From NCBI GenBank assembly GCA_910579955.1, contig CAJTWE010000033.1:1-22796 (forward strand): a stretch of 22,796 nt of DNA. Reading direction: 5' to 3'. Each line of letters begins with the position of its first letter. Position 1 is the stretch's first letter. Shown one piece after another: positions 14,182 to 20,624 of the stretch. The position numbers were made by a program, and so were the translations under genes. The notes under the pieces were generated by a model. The model worked only from the letters and a program-made list of their open reading frames with translations. It was not told where the DNA came from and did no database searches. This DNA is from an uncultured Ruminococcus sp. (lineage in GTDB: Bacteria > Bacillota > Clostridia > Oscillospirales > Ruminococcaceae).

Positions 14182-14764
14182 TATGTGATTGACCTCCTAT
14201 CTTGATTTAGGCGGAAACTTCCTGCCTATGTAGCCGCCAGACGCAAAGGAATAATTAAGGTAGGAAGATTATAAAACAAACTCCGTTTCCATTGACCGCC
14301 TTGCATCTGGCTTTATGATAGAAAGCATTTTCTATTTGTCCCCGACACCCCGAAAATGCTGATACGTTACAACGCAAGGGAAGTCACCAAACGGTCAGCA
14401 GCGAACTGACGCCACGGGAGTTACACCCCAACTGTCGGTCTGACAGAGCCGCCCTCATTGCCTGCGATGGATTGGTTACCACTCGGACTGTGACTGGACG
14501 GGAGTATCATTGTCCTCTTTGTGGGTCTTGGCGAAATCGGGAGCTGTCCGATATTTTCAGTCGGTATTTTTCGCTTACTGCCTTTCGGCGGGTCATGGCG
14601 TACCGCTGCACACGCTTATGCTTATTACAGTCACAAAGAGAATGTATTTGGTGAATGGGTATTCGGTTGTCAAAGAGCCGTCCCGTTTCCGATATAAAAG
14701 AAAACTGGGCAAGAGGTTTTTGCCCTCTCACCCAGTAGCCGATGGGAGAGTGCGATTTTGGACA
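14182..14764. other. 583-base gap with inverted repeats and no convincing gene
   Basis: Higher in G+C than its surroundings. It contains the mazF leader stem-loop (14218-14267), a possible minus-strand TATAAT at 14268-14273, and a perfect inverted repeat AGCATTTTC/GAAAATGCT (14324-14332 and 14352-14360) enclosing a C-rich 19-base loop. The terminator of the sigma-like gene is at the far end. Frames of 60-107 codons exist on both strands but lack ribosome sites and family resemblance. A structured RNA or transfer-related site is possible but unproven. Confidence 0.4.
14692..14725 (-). terminator. Terminator after the sigma-like gene
   Basis: On the minus strand GGGCAA (14720-14725) pairs with TTGCCC (14707-14712) around a 7-base loop, followed by AGTTTTCTTTTA. 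Confidence 0.6.
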
Positions 14765-15193
14765 CTATCCCAAAAGTTTTTTAATTTTTTTCTTAAACCT
14801 GTTCAAACGCTTGTAAATGACTTCCTTGTTTAAACTTAATTCCACTGAAATTTCAGTGACTGAAAAGCCCTGCGTCCTCATCAGCAACGCTTGGAGCGTG
14901 AGCTTGTCCAACTGATGCAGCTCTTGGTACAGCACTGCATTTTCAATGCTGTCCAAAAATTCCTCAACCGTTTTTACTTCGGGCTGTGCCGTGTCCTCTG
15001 CGACTTCCTCAAGATATGTACCCGCATCCTGCAATTTCTCATAGTACCGTCTGTCGGAATTGAATATCGCCCAATCATGGACACGGAGCTTTTCAATATC
15101 ATCCTCACTGACACCCAAACTTCTAAGCTGCTTTTCCTCGGCTTCTTTCCATATTCTCCATTTTCGTTCTTCTCTGGCTTTGTTGTACGCCAT
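14765..15193 (-). CDS. Conjugative-element sigma-70-like regulator
   Basis: A 142-residue protein, GGAGGT before the ATG. It has a charged N-terminal half (REERKWRIWKEAEEKQLRSL) and a sigma-70 region 4-type helix-turn-helix at about 95-140 (LDKLTLQALLMRTQGFSVTE, ISVELSLNKEVIYKRLNRFK). It resembles the Orf7-type regulator of Tn916-like elements, which promotes expression of transfer and excision genes. A hairpin and T-run about 105 bases upstream suggest control by transcript attenuation. Confidence 0.8.
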   Translation of the reverse strand: MAYNKAREERKWRIWKEAEEKQLRSLGVSEDDIEKLRVHDWAIFNSDRRYYEKLQDAGTYLEEVAEDTAQPEVKTVEEFLDSIENAVLYQELHQLDKLTLQALLMRTQGFSVTEISVELSLNKEVIYKRLNRFKKKIKKLLG

Positions 15194-15604
15194 AATCTAT
15201 TACCTCCAATCTGAATTTTTTTGATAATCCAGATTGAGAGGTGGAGAACGGCATCCAACGCCAGAAACAACCTTGCGGCGTATTCCTGCAAAAATCGACA
15301 AAAGAAAAACCGCAAAGGCTGTTAGACCTTTACGGTTTATGGCAATTTTATTTCTATTATGTAGAAATTTTACTTCTGTTTGTAGGGTGCAAAGCCCCCA
15401 TGTATTGACAAGGATTTTTTTAACAGGTTATCCGTCCATCCTTGATATGGTATATGTAAATAGAAACCGCTGCTTGCAGGCAATAAAAATCCCTCCAAAC
15501 TTCAAAAAGCGAAGTCGGAGAGATTTCAAAGCATGGCAAATCAGCTCACCGATACATCGTTTTTTTTATTCGGTGGGCTTGTTTTACCTATAATATATAA
15601 AGAA
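15194..15604. other. Structured leader region upstream of the sigma-like gene
   Basis: About 410 bases without a convincing gene but rich in stems: the attenuator-like hairpin at 15308-15337; a perfect ATTTCTA-TTATG-TAGAAAT stem at 15350-15368; a CAAGGA/TCCTTG pair around 15407-15442; a terminator-like stem CTCC/GGAG plus CTTC/GAAG at about 15492-15525, followed by GGATTTTTATT on the minus strand; and a GCTCACCGA/TCGGTGGGC stem at about 15542-15576. The series resembles a regulatory leader, not spacer. Confidence 0.45.
15297..15337 (-). terminator. Attenuator-like terminator in the sigma gene leader
   Basis: On the minus strand AACCGTAAAGG pairs with CCTTTGCGGTT (one T.G pair) around an 8-base loop, followed by TTTCTTT. 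It lies between the KTR gene and the sigma-like gene, reading towards the latter. Confidence 0.6.
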
Positions 15605-15645
15605 AGAGCCGATGCTCTGTGATTATTCACAAGTTCATCGGCTCT
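15605..15645 (-). terminator. Terminator overlapping the end of the KTR gene
   Basis: On the minus strand AGAGCCGATG and CATCGGCTCT form a perfect 10-bp stem around a 21-base loop, then TTCTTTATA. The first arm includes the last codons of the KTR gene. Confidence 0.75.
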
Positions 15646-15830
15646 GCGTCTAAAGCGTCTGGCTCTTTGATGACAATTATCTGTAAATCCTTTACCTCAA
15701 CCAAACTTTCGTGTTTGCATTTGGGGCAGTATAACGGGTAGTTTTTTAAGACTGTATCCTCTCTGATTTTATTACGGGTCTTGTTACCGCAGACGGGACA
15801 CAACATCCACTCACATTTAATCGTAATCAT
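15627..15830 (-). CDS. Cysteine-rich KTR-domain protein of conjugative transposons
   Basis: A 67-residue zinc-ribbon-like protein with CPVC (C11, C14) and CPKC (C35, C38), the signature NKTRNKIREDTVLKNYPLYC between them, and an acidic tail. It matches the KTR proteins (Orf6-type) that accompany Tn916-like regulatory blocks; their molecular role is not established. The GGAG directly abuts the ATG at 15830, which is tight; a non-canonical ATT start nine bases on (IKCEWMLCPVCG) would have better spacing. It is divergent from the Xre regulator across the tandem 22-bp repeats. Confidence 0.8.
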   Translation of the reverse strand: MITIKCEWMLCPVCGNKTRNKIREDTVLKNYPLYCPKCKHESLVEVKDLQIIVIKEPDALDAEPMNL

Positions 15831-15848
15831 CTCCTTTACATTCTGAAC

Positions 15849-15914
15849 TAAAATCTCCTTATATAAGATATAAAATCTCTATAAACAAGATATTTCATCT
15901 CGTTTAATAAGAAG
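15849..15914. repeat. Three tandem 22-bp repeats in the KTR-Xre divergent promoter region
   Basis: Copies at 15849-15870, 15871-15892 and 15893-15914 abut without spacer. Copies 1 and 2 match at 18 of 22 positions (both start TAAAATCTC and end AAGATA); copy 3 matches copy 1 at 14 of 22. Copies 1 and 2 each contain ATCT-N9-AGAT dyads. A 22-bp period is two helical turns, so a bound regulator would line up on one face. They overlap both divergent promoters, making them likely operators for the adjacent Xre protein. Confidence 0.6.
15860..15888 (-). promoter_or_regulatory. Candidate KTR gene promoter within the repeats
   Basis: On the minus strand TTGTTT (15883-15888) and TATATA (15860-15865) are 17 bases apart and lie inside repeat copies 1 and 2, about 30 bases before the KTR start. 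Confidence 0.4.
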
Positions 15915-15931
15915 CCACATTTCCATACAAT
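15903..15931 (+). promoter_or_regulatory. Candidate xre promoter
   Basis: TTTAAT (15903-15908) and TACAAT (15926-15931) are 17 bases apart, about 38 bases before the ATG at 15969. The -35 box lies in repeat copy 3, so a protein bound to the repeats would cover it. Confidence 0.45.
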
Positions 15932-15968
15932 ATAAAAGGAAAAATTTATATGTACGAAGGTGGAAAAT

Positions 15969-16322
15969 ATGAATACTATCAAAAATTTCGATTTTATGGC
16001 ACTAGGTCAAGCAATAAAAAATGCTCGTGAAGCTAAAGGCATTACCAGAGAGCAATTAGCTGAAATTCTTGACCTTGCTCCAAGACACATTCAATCTATT
16101 GAAAACGAGGGACAACACCCAAGTTTTCAACTATTTGTACGTCTGATTACTATGTTTGATATATCGGCTGACCAATACATATTTCCAGACAAGAAAACAG
16201 ACAAATCAACCATTCGCAGACAAATTGATACTGTACTTGACACATTCAATGATAACGAACTTACAATTATTAAAGGTACTATCAATGGTATCTGTGCCGC
16301 AAAAGGGCAACCGAAAGAGTAA
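15969..16322 (+). CDS. Xre-family helix-turn-helix regulator of the conjugative element
   Basis: A 117-residue protein. The ATG at 15969 is chosen because AAGGTGG lies 5 bases upstream; a GTG at 15960 falls inside that site. The helix-turn-helix covers about 12-66 (LGQAIKNAREAKGITREQLA, EILDLAPRHIQSIENEG). The C-terminal half (IRRQIDTVLDTFNDNELTII) is probably for dimerisation. It is the only plus-strand gene in the element part of this window, divergent from KTR, like the Orf9-type repressor of Tn916-like elements. It probably binds the upstream 22-bp repeats and represses itself and the KTR/sigma block. Confidence 0.85.
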   Translation: MNTIKNFDFMALGQAIKNAREAKGITREQLAEILDLAPRHIQSIENEGQHPSFQLFVRLITMFDISADQYIFPDKKTDKSTIRRQIDTVLDTFNDNELTIIKGTINGICAAKGQPKE

Positions 16323-16345
16323 CAACTTTCGTTTACTTTTTATTC
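16312..16345 (+). terminator. Weak terminator after xre
   Basis: CGAAAG (16312-16317) pairs with CTTTCG (16326-16331) around an 8-base loop containing the xre stop codon, followed by TTTACTTTTTATT. It separates the convergent xre and arsC genes. The stem is short. Confidence 0.35.
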
Positions 16346-16355
16346 ATCGAGTGTT

Positions 16356-16748
16356 TTAAAGAGTATTTGACAATACCGATATTTTTTTTTCAATATCTTT
16401 AATTACTGTTTCAAACATAGCATCACTTTCTCCTGTTGGGTCTGGAAGTCCCCAATTATCATCAAAGGTTCTTCCTATATATGGACATCCTACGTCACAT
16501 CCCATTGAAATCGCAATATCGGGCGTAGGAATGTCCGAAATCAATTTAGAAAATTGTTCCTTTTCCATGTCAATTCCATAAAGTCTTTTCATAATGCGTA
16601 CAGCATCCTGATTGATTTGTGGCTTTGTTTCTGTTCCTGCGGAATAAAAGTCAAACTTTTCCCCTGCAAAATGTTTTCCAAGAGCTTCGGCTATTTGACT
16701 TCGGCAGGAATTATGTACGCATATAAACGCTATTTTTTTCTTATTCAT
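16356..16748 (-). CDS. arsC: Arsenate reductase, thioredoxin-coupled (LMW phosphatase-like) type
   Basis: A 130-residue cytoplasmic enzyme reducing arsenate to arsenite with electrons from thioredoxin. The start at 16748 overlaps the stop of the ACR3 gene by 8 bases, behind AAAGGTTGG. Active-site loop C10-VHNSC-R16-S17, LPDPTG with Asp103, and redox cysteines C84 and C88 (MGCDVGCPYIG) give the triple-cysteine relay of the pI258 ArsC type. Spacing of the last two (four residues) is slightly shorter than in the Staphylococcus enzyme. It is the last gene of the ars operon, consistent with arsenite handed to ACR3. Confidence 0.92.
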   Translation of the reverse strand: MNKKKIAFICVHNSCRSQIAEALGKHFAGEKFDFYSAGTETKPQINQDAVRIMKRLYGIDMEKEQFSKLISDIPTPDIAISMGCDVGCPYIGRTFDDNWGLPDPTGESDAMFETVIKDIEKKISVLSNTL

Positions 16749-17787
16749 TTTTAAACCAACCTTTCGTATTATTTGCAATTTTTACAAGAAATAACATAAC
16801 AGGCACTTCCGTTAATACACCAACTGTCGTAGCCAATGCTGCGGGCGAACTTGTTCCAAATAAAGCAACTGAGACTGCAACTGCAAGTTCAAAAAAATTC
16901 GATGCTCCTATCATTCCAGCAGGAGCAGCAATACTATATGGTAATTTCAAAAATTTGCAAGCTATATAAGCAATCGCAAATATTAAAAATGTCTGTAAAA
17001 TAAGGGGCATTGCAATCAAAATAATGTGTAGCGGATTCTGTAAAATAGTTTTTCCTTGAAAAGAAAAAATCATAATTAGTGTCAATAAAAGTCCAATACT
17101 TGTAGCATTATCAAACTTATGAGTAAAAATATTATTAAAATAGTCTTTTCCTTTTTTACGAATAACATAATAGCGGGTAAGCATCCCACCAATAAGCGGT
17201 ATGACAACAAATAACACGACCGAAAGAATAAGAGTATTCCACGGAACAGAAACATTCGACACACCTAATAAAAATTTTACAATCGGTACAAATGCTATAA
17301 GGATGATAAGGTCATTTGTCGCTACCTGTACTACGGTATAAGCAGGATTTCCCTTTGTCAATGAACTCCAAACAAAGACCATTGCCGTACAAGGTGCAGC
17401 TCCAAGCAAGACAGCCCCTGCAAGATACTCCGTTGCAAGTTCTGGTTCAATAAATGCCTTAAAAATCACAAAGAAGAATATGCTTGCAATACCATACATA
17501 GTAAAAGGCTTAATAAGCCAATTTGTTATCCAAGTAACAAATAAGCCTTTGGGATTTTTACCAACATCTTTTATACTTTGAAAATCCACTTTCATCATCA
17601 TGGGATAAATCATCAGCCAAATCAATAATGCCATTGGAATAGATACTTTTGCATACTCAAATCTGTTAAGGAAATTGGGGATGATTGGTAAATACTTACC
17701 AATCAATACCCCGATTACCATACAAAGAATTACCCATACTGTTAAATACTTCTGAAAAGCACTGATATTATTTTTTCCTTGATTCAT
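16741..17787 (-). CDS. acr3: Arsenite efflux transporter of the ACR3 family
   Basis: A 348-residue integral membrane protein with about ten hydrophobic segments, the normal length and layout of ACR3. It carries the conserved Cys133 in GAAPCTAMVFVWS and the Glu in TEVPVMLF (about residue 329), both essential for arsenite/proton antiport in studied members. The ribosome site is AAGGGGA. It lies between the cysteine-rich thioredoxin gene (12-base gap) and arsC (8-base overlap). It extrudes the arsenite made by ArsC. Confidence 0.93.
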   Translation of the reverse strand: MNQGKNNISAFQKYLTVWVILCMVIGVLIGKYLPIIPNFLNRFEYAKVSIPMALLIWLMIYPMMMKVDFQSIKDVGKNPKGLFVTWITNWLIKPFTMYGIASIFFFVIFKAFIEPELATEYLAGAVLLGAAPCTAMVFVWSSLTKGNPAYTVVQVATNDLIILIAFVPIVKFLLGVSNVSVPWNTLILSVVLFVVIPLIGGMLTRYYVIRKKGKDYFNNIFTHKFDNATSIGLLLTLIMIFSFQGKTILQNPLHIILIAMPLILQTFLIFAIAYIACKFLKLPYSIAAPAGMIGASNFFELAVAVSVALFGTSSPAALATTVGVLTEVPVMLFLVKIANNTKGWFKNE

Positions 17788-17799
17788 AAAACAGTCCCC

Positions 17800-18246
17800 T
17801 TAGAATCCTAATTTGTGCAATAACTTTTCCACATCGCCACTTTTCAAGACCTTTCCCGAAGAAACTACCTTTTCATTCACTACAAGAGCAGGCGTACTCA
17901 TAATGCCGTATTCCATAATTTTTTGCATATCAGTTATATATTCCACTTCTATGGAAAGTCCCATTGCTTTCATCGCTTCTTTGGTATTTTCCAGTAAAAT
18001 ATGGCAATTTTTACAACCAGTGCCGAGTACCTTAATACAACAAATACCACCTTTCGCAGCATCGCAGCAATCGTTTACAATATCATTTGTTTCGCTTGCA
18101 GAGCAATTACAGTCACACGCACAAGCAGGTGTCGGTTCCTCTGTTTTGGCATCTGTATCTTTTTCCTCAACAATCTCCATATTACAGCAGCCGCCAGATT
18201 TTTTACCTCCAAATAACCCAGAAAGAAAACTCTTTTTTTCACTCAT
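17800..18246 (-). CDS. Thioredoxin-fold protein with cysteine-rich N-terminal extension
   Basis: A 148-residue cytoplasmic protein started at the ATG at 18246 (GGAGGT 7 bases upstream). The C-terminal 80 residues are a small redox-active-disulfide thioredoxin-like domain with GTGCKNC (C78, C81) and the cis-Pro segment STPALVVNEK. The N-terminal 70 residues are unusual: ten more cysteines in clusters C20-C21, C42/C44/C46/C48, C60-C61 and C69-C70, separated by acidic linker. Such thiol clusters could bind As(III) as a chaperone passing it to the neighbouring permeases or ACR3, or relay electrons to ArsC. Only the fold and the cysteines are seen; the role is inferred. Confidence 0.85.
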   Translation of the reverse strand: MSEKKSFLSGLFGGKKSGGCCNMEIVEEKDTDAKTEEPTPACACDCNCSASETNDIVNDCCDAAKGGICCIKVLGTGCKNCHILLENTKEAMKAMGLSIEVEYITDMQKIMEYGIMSTPALVVNEKVVSSGKVLKSGDVEKLLHKLGF

Positions 18247-18251
18247 GTGAA

Positions 18252-18293
18252 TTACCTCCATTTTAAATTTGTTTTATGGCAAAAGCAGAACAT
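18252..18293 (-). CDS. Possible 13-aa micro-ORF with a CxCH motif
   Basis: MFCFCHKTNLKWR, behind a weak GGAAG. Its final codons form the ribosome site of the cysteine-rich thioredoxin gene (TGGAGGTAA), so translating it could influence that gene. It has the same length and a C-x-C start like the micro-ORF at 19292, but its own initiation signal is poor. Confidence 0.2.
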   Translation of the reverse strand: MFCFCHKTNLKWR

Positions 18294-18309
18294 TTCTACT
18301 TCTTCCATT

Positions 18310-19236
18310 CTAAAGAATAAAATTAAATACATAACCCGTAATTGTTGCAACAGCAAAAATACAAAGGACAAAAGTAATAACCATTTTCTTTTTGAAGATA
18401 GAAGTTAATAAGGATACCTCTGGAATACTTGCTCCTGCTCCTCCTAAAATCAGTGCTATCATAACACCTGGGGCAACTCCCTTAGAAATCAAAATACTTG
18501 CAATCGGTATCATTGTTTCTGTGCGAATATACATCGGAATACCAACAATGGCTGCTAATGGAACTGCCCACAAATTTGACGCACCTGCAAAATTCGCTAA
18601 CAAGTCTGTGGGAATAAATTCATAAATAAATGCACCGATTCCTGCTCCAAGCAACAGAAAAATAACAACACCTTTAAATAAACCGAAAGCATCTTTTAAT
18701 GACAGTTTAATTGCCTGCCATTGCTTCTGCCAAAAAGTTCCTTTTAAATTTTCCCAACATACATTATCTTGATGCCCACCCTTTACCGTAACATTTTTTA
18801 TCTCTTTTTCAAAACCTAATTTATCCAAAATCAAACCCATTATTACCGCAAATAAAAAGGTGAATATTGCATATACAATCGTTGCCTTTAATCCAAAAAA
18901 AGCTAACATTAAAGTAATAATGGCTGGATTCAGTATGGGTGAAGTCAGCAAAAATGAAATTGCTCCACAAAACGGAGCCCCACTCTTAAATAACCCAACC
19001 AATACAGGGATTGTAGAACAAGAGCAAAAAGGAGTTACTGCCCCAAGCATCGCACCCAAAAAGCTATTTAATCCTTTTCTTGGCGTTGTCAGAATACGTT
19101 TTATACGCTCCTGTGAAATATAAACTTGTAGCAAAGCAACAATAAAACTGATTCCTATGAACAGTCCAAACAATTCTCCAAACAGCATTAAAAATGTTTT
19201 ACCTGCGTTAATCAATGTTTCCGCATTGAATGTCAT
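18310..19236 (-). CDS. DUF318/ArsP-type permease (first of two)
   Basis: A 308-residue membrane protein of the permease family that includes ArsP, the methylarsenite exporter. About eight hydrophobic segments with the signature VTPFCSCSTIPVL (C71, C73) and SFLLTSPILNPAI near the first half, and GIPMYIRTETMIPI and GGAGASIPEV in the second. AAAGGTAGG precedes the ATG. The leader to ccdA is unusually long for this operon (129 bases) and holds a micro-ORF and an inverted repeat. Transport of arsenicals is likely from context; whether the substrate is methylarsenite, arsenite or a thiol conjugate is unknown. Confidence 0.88.
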   Translation of the reverse strand: MTFNAETLINAGKTFLMLFGELFGLFIGISFIVALLQVYISQERIKRILTTPRKGLNSFLGAMLGAVTPFCSCSTIPVLVGLFKSGAPFCGAISFLLTSPILNPAIITLMLAFFGLKATIVYAIFTFLFAVIMGLILDKLGFEKEIKNVTVKGGHQDNVCWENLKGTFWQKQWQAIKLSLKDAFGLFKGVVIFLLLGAGIGAFIYEFIPTDLLANFAGASNLWAVPLAAIVGIPMYIRTETMIPIASILISKGVAPGVMIALILGGAGASIPEVSLLTSIFKKKMVITFVLCIFAVATITGYVFNFIL

Positions 19237-19257
19237 AAATAAAACCTACCTTTCTGA

Positions 19258-19293
19258 AATTGAATTTTCTAATTTTTAATCAGCAATTCAATT
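19258..19293 (-). repeat. Perfect 9-bp inverted repeat in the permease leader
   Basis: AATTGAATT (19258-19266) and AATTCAATT (19285-19293) with an 18-base loop. The upstream arm (in the minus sense) covers the stop codon of the 13-aa micro-ORF, so a ribosome finishing that ORF would block the stem. The permease ribosome site follows about 10 bases later. Confidence 0.45.
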
Positions 19294-19333
19294 ATCGAGA
19301 ACGGCAATGTAACCTACATCCGCATATACACAT
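19292..19333 (-). CDS. 13-aa cysteine-rich micro-ORF (possible leader peptide)
   Basis: MCICGCRLHCRSR, four cysteines in thirteen residues, behind an excellent GAGGTGG site five bases from the ATG. It lies between ccdA and the permease gene. Its stop overlaps the arm of a perfect inverted repeat. The arrangement (strong site, Cys codons, hairpin, then an arsenical permease) fits a leader peptide that senses cysteine or thiol supply, but it may also be the scrap of a larger Cys-rich protein. No homologue is known to me. Confidence 0.4.
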   Translation of the reverse strand: MCICGCRLHCRSR

Positions 19334-19365
19334 AAAATCCACCTCACAACTCGATACACTTTCTT

Positions 19366-20058
19366 TTAAAATGCAAGCCAGAACATATATAAACCAATCA
19401 GAAGAATTACAGCTCCTATTACAATTTTTAGAACAGCCGCTGTTTTTTTATAATTATCACTACTGTTGATTTTTTGAATAAATCCGATGGATGTTCCCGC
19501 CACCATAACAAGAGTGCTATGCCCAATGGAATAAAGCAGCATCAGTATAATGCCCCACACAAGATTTCTCTCCCCCGCTACAATAGCCAACAACGCAATC
19601 AATACGGGTGTAGAGCATGGAGATGAAAATATACCGCCAAGAATGCCTGCAAGGAACGCACCAATAAATCCCCGCTTTTTATTTTTTGAAAGTAGATTTA
19701 TTGATGGGATAAAATTAAATATTTCCCAAACCTGCAAAGCCATAAGAACCATTAAAATACCAAGTAATAAATACCAGATAGAAGATGATGTTCCCATTAA
19801 CCTGCCTGCTGATGTTGCTATCACACCAAGTGCAACAAAAGTAACTGCTGTTCCAATAGAAAATACTGCTGAATACATAAATGCCCTTTTTGTATTTCTT
19901 TCACCGACACCTCCAACATACCCAATAATGAGCGGCACATTCGATAATGAACAAGGTGTTATAGAAGTTAATATACCTGCAAGCAAAGCAAGAATAGGGG
20001 CAATCCATACATTATTGCCAATCATTTCTGCAAGCTGCGAAAGCCAACCATCAATCAT
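19366..20058 (-). CDS. CcdA/DsbD-type membrane thiol-disulfide carrier
   Basis: A 230-residue protein with six transmembrane segments, the compact CcdA form of DsbD. The two redox cysteines are C36 in SITPCSLSNVPLIIGYVGG and C148 in FSSPCSTPVL. It moves reducing equivalents from cytoplasmic thioredoxin to the outer face of the membrane. Its start lies 2 bases after the stop of the membrane-anchored thioredoxin gene, so that protein is the probable electron acceptor. In an ars operon the pair may keep extracytoplasmic or membrane thiols of the transporters reduced. Confidence 0.88.
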   Translation of the reverse strand: MIDGWLSQLAEMIGNNVWIAPILALLAGILTSITPCSLSNVPLIIGYVGGVGERNTKRAFMYSAVFSIGTAVTFVALGVIATSAGRLMGTSSSIWYLLLGILMVLMALQVWEIFNFIPSINLLSKNKKRGFIGAFLAGILGGIFSSPCSTPVLIALLAIVAGERNLVWGIILMLLYSIGHSTLVMVAGTSIGFIQKINSSDNYKKTAAVLKIVIGAVILLIGLYMFWLAF

Positions 20059-20060
20059 AA

Positions 20061-20612
20061 CTATTCAACCCCCATCTCTGCAAAAATTTCCCGCATTTCT
20101 TCTTCTGTAATACCTCCTTGATGAACAGTAAAAATATGTTCATCATTTGATTTATCTGAATACATGGTAAACTGTATTTTTGAAGCAAGCTCGTCACTTG
20201 GAACAAATGGTGTTCCATCAGCATTAAAGAAAACCTGTGTAGGTATCACTTGAACAGGGAAATTTTCAACGCCGTCTGTATATTCCCAAACATCCATAAA
20301 TTGTACCGCTGCTTTGCCTTGCCATTCACTGTTAAGTGTTTCTAAGACAGGAGCCATTTGCTTACATGGAATACATGAATCAGAGCCAAAATCAATTACT
20401 GTTGGAATACCATATTGTTTAATTTCCTCTAAACTAACAGAAGTAACTTTTAGCGGGAAACCCTTGTCATTATCTGTCTGCTTGGTGCTATCAATTACTG
20501 ATGGCTCAGTTGTAGGATTTTGCATATTTTTTGCAATGAATATAGCTATAATAGCAACAGCTATCAAAATAGGAATAAGTATTTTTGCTATCAAAGACTT
20601 TTTCTTATCCAT
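20061..20612 (-). CDS. Membrane-anchored extracytoplasmic thioredoxin
   Basis: A 183-residue protein. Residues 8-28 form an uncleaved-looking signal anchor (no lipobox), then a linker to about 50 and a thioredoxin domain about 55-180. The active site is C80-I-P-C83 in DFGSDSCIPCKQMAPVL, with cis-Pro in VIPTQVFFNADG. The ribosome site is AAGGGGGA. It sits between the second permease and ccdA, and as the acceptor for CcdA would reduce exported or membrane disulfides. Confidence 0.88.
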   Translation of the reverse strand: MDKKKSLIAKILIPILIAVAIIAIFIAKNMQNPTTEPSVIDSTKQTDNDKGFPLKVTSVSLEEIKQYGIPTVIDFGSDSCIPCKQMAPVLETLNSEWQGKAAVQFMDVWEYTDGVENFPVQVIPTQVFFNADGTPFVPSDELASKIQFTMYSDKSNDEHIFTVHQGGITEEEMREIFAEMGVE

Positions 20613-20624
20613 TAAATATCCCCC

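Noticed and set aside
14507..14731. 74-codon minus-strand frame next to the sigma-like gene
   Set aside because: No ribosome site, overlaps the terminator, and no recognisable domain. Not excluded as a conserved hypothetical, but unsupported.
15234..15593. 119-codon plus-strand frame in the sigma gene leader
   Set aside because: No ribosome site and composition driven by the stems; the hairpins on the minus strand explain the region better.
15849..15914. Tandem repeats considered as a CRISPR array
   Set aside because: The 22-bp units abut directly without spacers, number only three, and lie in a divergent promoter with no cas genes nearby.
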